Positions 37,034 to 45,042 of a DNA stretch of 64,000 nt are shown here, piece after piece. Both the position numbers and the translations under genes were made by a program. Source of the DNA: Bacillus thuringiensis. GTDB lineage: Bacteria > Bacillota > Bacilli > Bacillales > Bacillaceae_G. Where the stretch lies: NCBI RefSeq assembly GCF_001182785.1, contig NZ_CP012100.1:445171-509170 (forward strand), written 5' to 3'. Numbering within the stretch: the first letter of the stretch is position 1; each line of letters starts with the position of its first letter. The notes beneath the pieces are model-generated. The model was given only the letters and a program-made list of their open reading frames with translations. It was not told the origin of the DNA and did not search any database.

Positions 37034-37088
37034 AAGAAAACAACAAAAATAGTATGTAGCTTTTTTACACTATTTTTGTTGTTTTCTT
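37034..37088. terminator. Terminator after hydrolase
   Basis: Perfect 20-base arms (AAGAAAACAACAAAAATAGT and complement) with a 15-base loop; AT-rich and symmetrical. Confidence 0.75.
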
Positions 37089-37388
37089 CAAATTTTTAGA
37101 CCCCTCATAATTAGGGACATTGATGAGGATATTCAAAGTGCGAAAGACTTCGAATTGCTGAAAAACACGGAGGAAAGTTACAGGAAATGTTAAGGGATTT
37201 ATAAAGTAGGAAGACATACTATATTTTTTCTTGAGCACAACTAGCATACATATATTCTCTAGGGATCCAGACCCGAATTGTTGAGACAGACAATGACAAA
37301 TCTATGTTCTGAGGAACATGATCTTCATAAAAGGCTAAGTATCATTGGATGGGATTGCAAGACAAATCAAAGTCCCTATTTTTGAATT

Positions 37389-37418
37389 TTTAAGTTGATG
37401 GGCATGTGGCGGTACCCC
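37389..37418. mobile_element. IS231-type inverted-repeat end abutting a Tn4430-type end
   Basis: TTAAGTTGATGGGCATG (37390-37406) is the complement of the IS231 terminal repeat as I remember it (CATGCCCATCAACTTAA). It is followed at once by TGGCGGTACCCC, the complement of GGGGTACCGCCA, the first 12 bases of the Tn4430 terminal repeat. IS231A is known to insert into Tn4430 ends. This looks like the scar of such a nested insertion with the element bodies deleted. Recall-based; a search would settle it. Confidence 0.6.
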
Positions 37419-37524
37419 ATAGCTATCAAGTTAATATTTTAAATTACCCCCATAACGAAAATTTTATATCACTACAACAGTCATTTATGAGAAGTTAGGC
37501 TATTTTATTTATTGCTATGCTGTT

Positions 37525-37740
37525 TTCTTGTGACACAGAGTACAATTATAGGCAACATCTAAAATATTAAAGACTTTCTTTTTTTCATAACAGTGGAACT
37601 TTCGCCGTTTTTCTGTAGGAGGATAAACAGGCGAAGCAGGATTACTTGAGTTGAAAGCTCTTGATACAATCCGATATAAGCTTCGTAAATTTCGTGGGTT
37701 TGTCCTGGTTATAGCTGGAATGAATTTGACAATTGTTACA
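37525..37740 (-). pseudogene. C-terminal relic of an IS231/IS4-family transposase
   Basis: On the minus strand one frame reads QVILLRLFILLQKNGE, and a shifted frame continues RRKFHCYEKKKVFNILDVAY and a final CHKKTA before a stop. The first block recalls the KVLIRLF..LKKNGRK end of IS231 transposases. Frame breaks and the missing body make it a relic. It lies about 120 bases from the IS231-like end at 37390, but its orientation does not make one simple element with it. Confidence 0.5.
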
Positions 37741-37908
37741 GAAAAAAACTGACATTCTTACAAATCTGGAAAATTGATAATGGCTGTTTATGAAACTTTC
37801 AATATTTATAATTAAAGTTGGTGCTACTTCTTTATTGCATTAGATAGCAATGTAATTTATAATACGTTTAAATGATTAAATTATTAAACGGAAGGTAATG
37901 TTAGCGAA

Positions 37909-38220
37909 ATGAACTGTAATGATAAAGTAATGCATATTTTAGAAAATTTAAGACCATGTTTCCAAGGGTTGGGAGATCCAACTCGTCAGCAAATTGTATC
38001 GCTTTTAATTGATAAAGATAGCTTGAATGTGACACAAATTGCGGAGCATATTCCCATGTCAAGACCTACTGTATCTCATCATTTGAAAATATTGAAACAA
38101 TCAGGGTTACTTCGAGTTCAGAAAAAAGGCACTGAAATGTATTATTGTCTTGAATTTTATGAAACAATAAATCTTTTAAAAGAACTTGTTTCTTTAGTTG
38201 AAGATGAATGTAAGAATTAG
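37909..38220 (+). CDS. ArsR-family regulator
   Basis: A 103-residue winged-helix regulator. GLGDPTRQQIVSLLIDKDSLN opens the DNA-binding domain. VTQIAEHIPMSRPTVSHHLKILKQSG is the recognition helix and LRVQKKGTEMYYCLE the wing. The metal-box ELxVCDL of metal-sensing members is absent, so it probably senses something else. It precedes the saccharopine-dehydrogenase-like gene by 120 bases with a terminator between them, so joint control is possible but not by co-transcription. Confidence 0.9.
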   Translation: MNCNDKVMHILENLRPCFQGLGDPTRQQIVSLLIDKDSLNVTQIAEHIPMSRPTVSHHLKILKQSGLLRVQKKGTEMYYCLEFYETINLLKELVSLVEDECKN

Positions 38221-38236
38221 GTACTCATTTATAGTT

Positions 38237-38262
38237 TAGGGACAGCTTTTGTCCCTTTTTTT
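38237..38262 (+). terminator. Terminator after arsR-family gene
   Basis: AGGGACA / TGTCCCT stem with a short loop and seven T. Confidence 0.85.
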
Positions 38263-38340
38263 AGTGACATTACGTTAAAATGTTTAAGTTTTTAATCATT
38301 TAAACTTATGATCTCACACTAATTAAAATGGAGGTTTCAG

Positions 38341-39429
38341 ATGAATAAGAAAACAGTATTAATTGTTGGTGGGTATGGTGTTGTTGGTAGTCAAATTGCT
38401 CAAATTTTACATGATCGACATCCTGATTTGGAAATTAGATTAGGAGGAAGAACTTTAGGGAAAGCGTTACCTTTTGAATCAGATAGAGTAAAAATAGTCA
38501 CTGTAGACAACACATTAGATGATCCGTTAAGAAATTTGGATGATAATTTCACATTAGTTGTTAATGCGGTTAATGACCCGCAAGATAGACTACTTCTATC
38601 TGCAGTTCAAAAAAAAATTCCATTGGTTGACATTACTCGTTGGACTGAACGTTTTAAGAGTTCTATTGATCGATTAAAAAATGTTGAGGTCCAATCCCCT
38701 GTTGTATTAGCTTCAGGGTGGATGGGAGGGACAGCAGCTCTTTTTGCTAAAATGTATTCAAAAGAACTTCAAGAGGTTACGGTTGATATCAACGCACTAT
38801 ATTCTCTTCAAGACAAAGCAGGACCAAATTCAACAGCATATATGGACCGGTTAACGATTCCATTTGAAGTCAAAGCTCGAGAAGGAATGCGACAGGCTTA
38901 TCCAATGACTGATCCAATCAAAGTCCGCTTTCCCAACGGTTATATAACCAAATGTTATCGTTTGGATACTCCTGATCACGTAACCCTGCCAGAATCAATT
39001 CATGCTGTTTCGGCTAACTTCCGGATTGCTTTTGATAGTAAAATATCTACATATGGACTGGTTTCTCTGGTGAATACAGGAATTTGGAAACTGATCAGTG
39101 GAGAAAAATTTAATGACTTACGAAAAAATATTCTTTATAAACCCGGAAGTGGAAGTGCACATAACATAGTTATTCACCTTAAAGGTTATGATGCTAATGG
39201 TGTATTGCATAGACGATGTGTGAACATATCAGATCCGTCAGGACAGACACATCTTACTGCTTTAGGAGCAGCTGTCCAAGCAGAGAATATTTTACAAACA
39301 TCTGATATTGTGGTTCCGGATACTAAAATTTACTTTCCGGAAAATTTATTAGATTTGGGTATGAATGCATCTGTAATTTTAGATTTTTATAGGGAATATG
39401 GGGTTAATATTACGAAAGAAAATATATAA
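38341..39429 (+). CDS. Saccharopine dehydrogenase-like NAD(P)-binding protein
   Basis: A 362-residue protein. The Rossmann motif GGYGVVGSQIA starts at residue 11, followed by an acceptor strand (EIRLGGRTLGKA). A conserved ASGWMGGTAALFAK segment near residue 125 and a C-terminal catalytic-type domain follow, as in the saccharopine dehydrogenase / trans-acting enoyl reductase group. The true reaction is unknown. GGAGGTTTCAG lies before the ATG. The upstream ArsR regulator is a candidate controller. Confidence 0.82.
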   Translation: MNKKTVLIVGGYGVVGSQIAQILHDRHPDLEIRLGGRTLGKALPFESDRVKIVTVDNTLDDPLRNLDDNFTLVVNAVNDPQDRLLLSAVQKKIPLVDITRWTERFKSSIDRLKNVEVQSPVVLASGWMGGTAALFAKMYSKELQEVTVDINALYSLQDKAGPNSTAYMDRLTIPFEVKAREGMRQAYPMTDPIKVRFPNGYITKCYRLDTPDHVTLPESIHAVSANFRIAFDSKISTYGLVSLVNTGIWKLISGEKFNDLRKNILYKPGSGSAHNIVIHLKGYDANGVLHRRCVNISDPSGQTHLTALGAAVQAENILQTSDIVVPDTKIYFPENLLDLGMNASVILDFYREYGVNITKENI

Positions 39430-39600
39430 AAGGTATCGTTCTATTCGTGGTAGTACACATATGGCTATCAAGCAAAGAAGAGCAAATACCTCGAATAACT
39501 TAATGGCAGTTTAGTTTAATAAGAACCAATGGTAAAATGATGAGAATTAATTATGCTATGGGGCTGGTCAGTTGTAATTTTATAAAGGAGTTGTGAAAAG

Positions 39601-39980
39601 TTGAAATATCGCAAAGCAAATATCGATGATATTGATAAATTGGTCGAGTTAAGAAAAAAGCAATTAGTTGATGAGGGGGATAGAACCTAATATAGATATT
39701 GGTAGAGAACTATATGCTTTCTTTAAAAATAAACTAAGTGAAAGTACTTTAATTCAATGGCTAGTGGAAGATAATGAAGAAACTATAGCTTGTGGTGCAG
39801 TAATTTTTTATGAATTTCCACCTTGTTACACCAATAAGACTGGAAAAAAGGCTTATATCACAAATATGGCTTGGGGCTTCAAAAATGGGTAGACCAGTGT
39901 ATAAAAAGTTTGGTTTTATGGAAACTGATGAATTTCTAGAATTAGGGTGTTTGTGCCCATCCACCGAAAAAGGGGAATAA
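39601..39980 (+). pseudogene. Broken GNAT N-acetyltransferase
   Basis: Starts TTG behind AAAGGAG and reads (M)KYRKANIDDIDKLVELRKKQL, the typical N-terminal strand and helix of GNAT proteins. A frameshift near 39680 leads into another frame (NIDIGRELYAFFKNKL, then ACGAVIFYEFPPCY and KAYITNMA). A deletion then joins a C-terminal piece (GRPVYKKFGFMETDEF) in a third frame. The acetyl-CoA loop is missing. At least two lesions, so non-functional. Confidence 0.8.
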
Positions 39981-40271
39981 GACAAGATATTCCAATGTGG
40001 AAAAGTAACTCTAAAATCAACCTTTATTGTATATTTTGGAGTTACTTGACGTTTACTTTTCTACGGAAAGTTGACACTTTTATCCTATGCCTAAAGGCGG
40101 ATTGAATTCCTGCATAGGCTTTCCAGTATCACTGAATTTGTAAAGAAAAGTTGTGAACAATTGAAAAAATAATGGTTGAAATAATGAAGGGTGAGAAGGA
40201 GTTCATTTCTAATAAGCGAAATATTATATTGTAATGTTTTATCCTAAATTATTTGTAAAGGTGGATACATA

Positions 40272-41024
40272 ATGACAGTAAAGAAGCTTTATTTCCTCCC
40301 AGCAGGTCGTTGTATGTTAGATCATTCTTCAGTTAATAGTACACTTACACCGGGTAAACTACTAAACTTACCTGTTTGGTGCTATCTTTTGGACACAGAA
40401 GAGGGGCTTATTTTAGTAGATACAGGTATGCCAGAAAGTGCTCTTAATAATGAGAATCTTTTTAAAGGTACATTTGTTGAAGGACAAGTTTTACCTAAAA
40501 TGAATGAGAACGATAGGATCATAAATATTTTAAAGCGTGCCGGATATGAGCCAGATGATCTTCTTTATATCATTAGTTCTCACTTGCATTTTGATCATGC
40601 AGGAGGAAATGGCGTTTTTACAAATACACCAATTATTGTACAGCGTGCTGAATATGAGGTAGCACTCAACAGAGAGGAATATTTGAAAGAATGTATATTG
40701 CCGAATTTAAACTATAAAATCATTGAAGGGGATTATGAAGTAGTGCCAGGTGTGCAATTAATATATACACCGGGACATACGCCAGGGCATCAGTCATTAT
40801 TAATTGAGACGGAAAAATCAGGTCCAGTGTTGCTAACTATTGATGCATCATATACGAAAGAAAACTTTGAAAATGAAGTACCGTTTGCTGGATTTGATTC
40901 GGATTTAGCTTTATCTTCAATAAAACGTTTAAAAGATGTTGTTAAGAAAGAAAATCCGATTATTTTCTTTGGACATGATATGGAGCAAGAAAAGGGCTGT
41001 AAAGTGTTCCCAGATTATTTGTGA
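40272..41024 (+). CDS. aiiA: N-acyl homoserine lactonase
   Basis: Opens the lactone ring of N-acyl homoserine lactones and so quenches Gram-negative quorum signals. The 250-residue length is exact for AiiA. The metallo-beta-lactamase motif HLHFDH falls at residues 104-109, as in AiiA. Further metal ligands are in the TPGHTPGH, TIDASYTKENFE and FFGHD blocks. The N-terminus MTVKKLYFLPAGRCMLDHSS is diagnostic. Cytoplasmic, monocistronic, AAAGGTGGAT site, own terminator. Confidence 0.97.
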   Translation: MTVKKLYFLPAGRCMLDHSSVNSTLTPGKLLNLPVWCYLLDTEEGLILVDTGMPESALNNENLFKGTFVEGQVLPKMNENDRIINILKRAGYEPDDLLYIISSHLHFDHAGGNGVFTNTPIIVQRAEYEVALNREEYLKECILPNLNYKIIEGDYEVVPGVQLIYTPGHTPGHQSLLIETEKSGPVLLTIDASYTKENFENEVPFAGFDSDLALSSIKRLKDVVKKENPIIFFGHDMEQEKGCKVFPDYL

Positions 41025-41034
41025 TATAGCATAT

Positions 41035-41090
41035 AAAAAGTCGTGGGCTCGTTTGAGGTGACCCCCGAAAGTTAGCTCATGACTTTTTGT
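41035..41090 (+). terminator. Terminator after aiiA
   Basis: AAAAAGTCgTGgGCT pairs with AGCTCATGACTTTTT around an inner GGTGACCCCCG loop, followed by T. Confidence 0.7.
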
Positions 41091-41107
41091 TTTGGGGTGT
41101 TATAAAA

Positions 41108-41127
41108 TTCTTAAGTTGATGGGTATG
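41108..41127. repeat. Solo IS231-type inverted repeat
   Basis: TTCTTAAGTTGATGGGTATG matches the complement of the 20-base IS231 end with one change (C to T). No transposase is adjacent; the aiiA terminator lies where the element body should be. Probably a scar. Confidence 0.5.
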
Positions 41128-41296
41128 GGGTAATAATATGAATTGGAGGTTCCTTTCTAAGAGTAGGGAGTCTCTTTGATCTTGCAACCGATAATCAAAT
41201 GATATGTTAATTAGATTTGAATATTGTATGCATCGTCTTTTCTTCAATAAATATTAAGTGATAAACTTCATATGTAGTATATAAGGAGGTTATCTC

Positions 41297-41539
41297 ATGG
41301 GTTATTTGCAAATATTAGATGGGGAGTATTTGACACCTACATAACCTAAGAATTTAGATAAAAATGAGGTTCCAATTTGGTCTACTACATTATCTGAATT
41401 AAAGGTAGCTACGCAAAATGGAAGTATTCCTGATCTTGTACAAAAAGGTGTGGTAGACCGAGAAGGAAATGGACTTGCACCTGGTGATGATACATTTTAT
41501 GTAATGTTCACAATTGTAGATAGCGGTGAAGAAAAGTAA
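41297..41539 (+). pseudogene. Hypothetical 80-codon gene with a single in-frame stop
   Basis: ATG behind a strong ATAAGGAGGTTATCTC site. The frame reads MGYLQILDGEYLTPT, then TAA at 41342, then continues PKNLDKNEVPIWSTTLSEL through VVDREGNGLAPGDDTFYVMF to a natural stop. A CAA-to-TAA change would explain it. No family is recognised; the second part alone has no start signal. Everything else in the frame looks selected, so the stop is recent or an error. Confidence 0.6.
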
Positions 41540-41610
41540 GAGTAGTAATTTGCATACTATATGTTTGAGACGTATAGTATACGAATGATGAGACTTTTTT
41601 ATCCATAAAG

Positions 41611-41662
41611 AAAAGACACCCTAAGGTGTTATCCTCTCACTTGAACCATCTTAAAATTAAGA
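41611..41662. repeat. Short intergenic repeat, copy 1
   Basis: AAAAGACACCCTAAGGTGTT, followed by a CTTGAACCATCTT segment that forms its own hairpin with AAGATGGTTCAAG. Member of a six-copy local family. Confidence 0.7.
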
Positions 41663-41815
41663 TGGTTCAAGTGAAAAGAAGTATAAAGTATTAATAGGGA
41701 TGCAAATTTCAAAATAAAAAATACGTTAAGTAAACTTTCATTCGAAAATTCACATTAAGCAATAACGTTTAAAAAGTAAGTTTATAAAAAATAATAAGAT
41801 GTTTATAAATGTAAA

Positions 41816-41848
41816 ACCTACAGGAACTTTTCCTGTGGGATTTTTTAG
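41816..41848. terminator. Hairpin after PlcR-like gene
   Basis: CCTACAGGAA / TTCCTGTGGG stem with T runs on the plus side. It ends the minus-strand regulator gene or blocks read-through from the left. Confidence 0.6.
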
Positions 41849-41862
41849 TAGTTTTTACGAAA

Positions 41863-42756
41863 TTATGAGTGTTTTTTATTTTGTATTTCAATAAGTTCAT
41901 CTGCTATCATTTTTATATAATATTCTTTTTCTGTTAGTTCAAATATAAATAATGATTTTTTCCAGTTATAAACAACATCTTCTACGTTGTGTTGTTTAAT
42001 CTTTAATAAACACTGACCTTTTAAATAGAATAGTTCACCTAATAGGTATAAAGTATTTAGATTAATTGCTAATTTGATGCCCCTATCAATGTATTTTATT
42101 GCCTCTTCATGTTGATATGTGAAGTCTAAACATTTTGCTAAATTGAAAATGATTTTTAATTTAATTTCTTTATCTCTAGGAAAATCTAACTTATTAAAAT
42201 TAGTTAAACATCTTTTTAATATCGTAATACTTTTTTCATATTCTTTATTTTCCCCATGAAATATAGCCATTGTCTGCATAATATGTATTTCTCTTTCTGA
42301 TAAAAAATCAGAATTGGTTAAAGTTATTTTTAATGCATGATTTAAAAGAGTTAAAGCAGTTTTTGTTGATCTATTTACCTCAAATATAGCGATTGCTTCA
42401 TGCCATATTAGAAATTGTTTCTCTTCTTTTGTTTGAAAATTATTTGAGTTTTTCTCTTTTTTTACTATTTCATAAAGTTCTTTATATTGTTTTTGCTTTA
42501 AGCAATCTTTTATTACGTATTTTACATTTTCTACATATTTTAATCTTTTGTTTTGAGTTAGTGCAAATATATGATTCGGATCAATACCAAGTCTTTCTGA
42601 TAATTGATATAACAATATGCTAGATGGATAAATCACACCTTTTTCGATCTTGCTAATTTGACTTTGTGAACATATTCCATGACATAATTCGGATTGTGAT
42701 ATGTTTCTTTTAATTCTAAGTTCTTTAATGGTAATACCCAAATCGTAAAATTCCAT
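41863..42756 (-). CDS. PlcR-like regulator (RRNPP family: XRE HTH + TPR)
   Basis: A 297-residue protein. The N-terminal HTH (IKELRIKRNISQSELCHGIC, SQSQISKIEKGVIYPSSILL) and the five or so TPR helices with GELFYLKGQCLLKIKQHNVEDVVYNWKKS correspond block by block to PlcR. It is clearly a different protein, however; it may be a PlcRa-type or other paralogue. Such proteins bind a short re-imported peptide. No papR-like peptide gene with a signal segment is visible downstream or upstream, so its signal, if any, is encoded elsewhere. Its own promoter has no PlcR box. Confidence 0.82.
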   Translation of the reverse strand: MEFYDLGITIKELRIKRNISQSELCHGICSQSQISKIEKGVIYPSSILLYQLSERLGIDPNHIFALTQNKRLKYVENVKYVIKDCLKQKQYKELYEIVKKEKNSNNFQTKEEKQFLIWHEAIAIFEVNRSTKTALTLLNHALKITLTNSDFLSEREIHIMQTMAIFHGENKEYEKSITILKRCLTNFNKLDFPRDKEIKLKIIFNLAKCLDFTYQHEEAIKYIDRGIKLAINLNTLYLLGELFYLKGQCLLKIKQHNVEDVVYNWKKSLFIFELTEKEYYIKMIADELIEIQNKKHS

Positions 42757-42900
42757 TTTTCCACCTACTATTTAGCACTGTATTAGTATAAGAGTTTTCT
42801 CTAACTTTTAATGTAATGTAAAATTAATATAGTTGCAATTGTTATTTGTTTTAAAGGACTTACCGTTTCCAGGGGATGGTGAGGCTTTTATTATGCACAA

Positions 42901-42944
42901 AAAAAAAGACACCCTAAGGTGTCTTCCTCCGACTTAAACCACGT
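42901..42944. repeat. Short intergenic repeat, copy 2
   Basis: AAAAAAAGACACCCTAAGGT, then GTCTTCCTCCGACTTAAACC: hairpin GACACC/GGTGTC followed by the (G)ACTTRAACCA tail. Confidence 0.75.
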
Positions 42945-43261
42945 TCATTTAGTATAAACTTATCCGTATTATCCCTTTGTTATACGTGTAAACACATTCT
43001 ATAAAACAGAAGCGTCTATATACACCAGATTGTTAGTTCACAAAGTACAAGAGATTTGAGATCAGTATTAGAGTGACGCCACACCTTCTATAATGATTGA
43101 TATGTTACGCCTTTCAAAAGAATCTGCTTTATAGAATGTATCTACATTTATTATTTTACTATATGTAATATTTATTTAGTGTAATTTTTACAGATATGTA
43201 TAATTGCATAAAGTTTATGAAAAAATCAGAGTATAATTTGGATTGTGTAATAAAGATAAGG

Positions 43262-43290
43262 CCCACCTACGGAAATAGGTGGGTTTTTTG
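43262..43290 (+). terminator. Orphan intrinsic terminator
   Basis: CCCACCTACGGAAATAGGTG and GG form a strong stem followed by six T. No coding gene ends nearby on the plus strand, so it may end a small RNA or be a relic. Confidence 0.75.
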
Positions 43291-43374
43291 TTGGGTACTA
43301 CTATCTCATTGCACACAAGGGAATTGCTATTAAAACCATAGCATATTTTTATAGCTCTTATATTGAGAAATAAA

Positions 43375-43400
43375 GAAAAGACACTCTAAGGTGCCTTTTC
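43375..43400. repeat. Short intergenic repeat, copy 3
   Basis: GAAAAGACACTCTAAGGTGC: hairpin core of the local family, placed directly after the YjcZ gene, where it can serve as its terminator. Confidence 0.65.
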
Positions 43401-43409
43401 TAATAGTTT

Positions 43410-43520
43410 TTAGCAGAAGCAACTGCATCCGATAATGATTAATAGTATAAAGAGTACAACGAGTAAAGCAAAGCCTCCAGCAAAACCGCAGCCTTCGCCG
43501 CAACTACCACTATATCCCAT
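43410..43520 (-). CDS. YjcZ-family small sporulation peptide
   Basis: A 36-residue peptide behind AAGGGGGAAC. It begins MGYSGSCGEGCGFAGGFALL and continues as a hydrophobic helix (VVLFILLIIIGCSC). The Gly/Cys-rich head followed by ALLVVLFILLIIIG is the signature of the YjcZ/Yrzq-like sporulation proteins that are frequent in Bacillus spores. Its function there is unknown. Too short for normal gene calling; the ORF on the other strand here is a shadow. Confidence 0.85.
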   Translation of the reverse strand: MGYSGSCGEGCGFAGGFALLVVLFILLIIIGCSCFC

Positions 43521-43768
43521 AATAATAGTTCCCCCTTTAGATAAGAGAAAAAGACTAGGGGTCATTCCATGTGATTTAATGGGTTCACTTTACTTTATGT
43601 TTTTACGTATGAATTGAGCAGGTCCTTTTGAAAATAAGGGAGAGATCATTTAATGTGCTTCCCCGGAATATTGATTACCCATTTTCTAAAAAAACAAACT
43701 ATTTAATTATATCAATAATAAGATTAATTAATATAATATATTAATCCTAACAGAAGGGAGGATTAGCC

Positions 43769-43903
43769 ATGCAATTAGTTTGTTTTAAAGTAGTAAATGG
43801 ACAATACTTTTTAGTTGTAGAAGGTATCGAGATTCCTGCGCCAATCCCAGCGTTTGCTGCAGCTTTATTAATTGGTTTAGGAGTAATCCCGCTTTGTTCT
43901 TAA
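43769..43903 (+). CDS. Small hydrophobic peptide, unknown
   Basis: A 44-residue ORF with an excellent AGAAGGGAGGAT site and a terminator 40 bases after the stop. The first 20 residues alternate strands (MQLVCFKVVNGQYFLVVEG). The second half is one hydrophobic helix rich in Pro, Ala and Gly (IPAPIPAFAAALLIGLGVIP), ending in Cys-Ser. Its size, isolation and strong expression signals would suit a bacteriocin-like or regulatory membrane peptide, but no family is recognised. Confidence 0.6.
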   Translation: MQLVCFKVVNGQYFLVVEGIEIPAPIPAFAAALLIGLGVIPLCS

Positions 43904-43940
43904 TTTAAAGAATTCCAAACAGCTCTACCTTTCAATTGAT

Positions 43941-43977
43941 AAACCCTTAAGCATATGAATGCTTGGGGGTTTTTTAT
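43941..43977 (+). terminator. Terminator after the small hydrophobic peptide
   Basis: ACCCttaAGCAT / ATGCTtggGGGT stem and six T. Confidence 0.8.
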
Positions 43978-43980
43978 TAT

Positions 43981-44010
43981 AAAAAAGAAAAGACGCCATA
44001 AGGCGTCCCC
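43981..44010. repeat. Short intergenic repeat, copy 4
   Basis: AAAAAAGAAAAGACGCCATA followed by AGGCGTCCCC: compensatory change in the stem (GACGCC/GGCGTC), so the hairpin rather than the sequence is conserved. Confidence 0.65.
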
Positions 44011-45039
44011 ACAAATAGGTAGATAAGACTTTAGTTTTCCAATCTAAAGAAATTTTGTATTAGCTTTTTGAAAGTATATCATAATATCTGATTGATTTAT
44101 TATGTATTATTACATACTTCTCTCAAACCCTTTAGTTTCTATTTGATAAAATAGAATCCTAATATTACTAAAAATCAAATAAATATTTCTAAAAACCCTA
44201 GATATTAATAAGGGTGATAAAAGTGATACATTTAAGGTGCAAATTATAAAAAATATTAAAGAGGGAATAAAGCAGTATTAAAAAAACTATTATAAGCGGT
44301 GAGCAGTTATACAGGTTATATGAACCTGAATCTTGTTAAAAAAGGATACTCATTTGAGTGTACTTTCTTTGACTTGAACCACCTTGATTTTTATAAGATG
44401 AATGATGGAGGCAGATCCCAATAGGGGGCATAATGAAACGAAATAACAACAGCGCTTTAGGTATCCTATCATGCAGTAAAATCTTATTATTTAAATGAAT
44501 TGTTTTACTGAATTCAAAGGATTGAAAAACGTATTTAAAATTGTAATACCTTTGCAGAAATAATATAGGTATTTAATTAAAGCAACTGTTGGTTAAAGTG
44601 CGTTTTTCAACAGATTACTATTTTAGGGTGAACTCTGTAATGTAATGATATCGGGGTATTTGTTTATTGGGTTTTCAGAAGGATTTAAAATCGTATATCT
44701 AAAAAATATAAACATATATATTTTAAGAGAACTGAGCTTGAAAGTATAACGATAAATGTGCTGGATTTACTGACACATTAATAACCGGAAAAATAAAATA
44801 TTTAAGATCGGTGCTATCAGATACTACAATTCTACTGTTCACGTTAATTATTTCTCACTTGTAATAGGGGGGATATAGTGTTTTGAAATGTATCTGTTTT
44901 TGTTTCCTTATATGAACTATTGTATCAACGGGCTCCTTACTAAAATAATGAAAAATCATCATTTGTTTATTCTGATTTCTGGAAAAATTTTAATAGATTC
45001 ATGCTGAACAAACATACTTTTTAGAAAAAGGAGAGATTA
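44011..45039. other. Intergenic stretch without a recognisable gene
   Basis: About 1 kb, AT-rich, stops in all frames. It contains repeat copy 5 (44338-44395). No transposase or RNA gene is recognised. Confidence 0.6.
44338..44395. repeat. Short intergenic repeat, copy 5 (diverged)
   Basis: AAAAAGGATACTCATTTGAG, then TGTACTTTCTTTGACTTGAA and CCACCTT: same plan with a changed hairpin and the ACTTGAACCA tail kept. Confidence 0.6.
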
Positions 45040-45042
45040 TTG

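Noticed and set aside
39998..40050. Inverted repeat AAGTAACTC/GAGTTACTT as a terminator
   Set aside because: A stem is possible but no T tract follows and the gene before it is dead; left unassigned.
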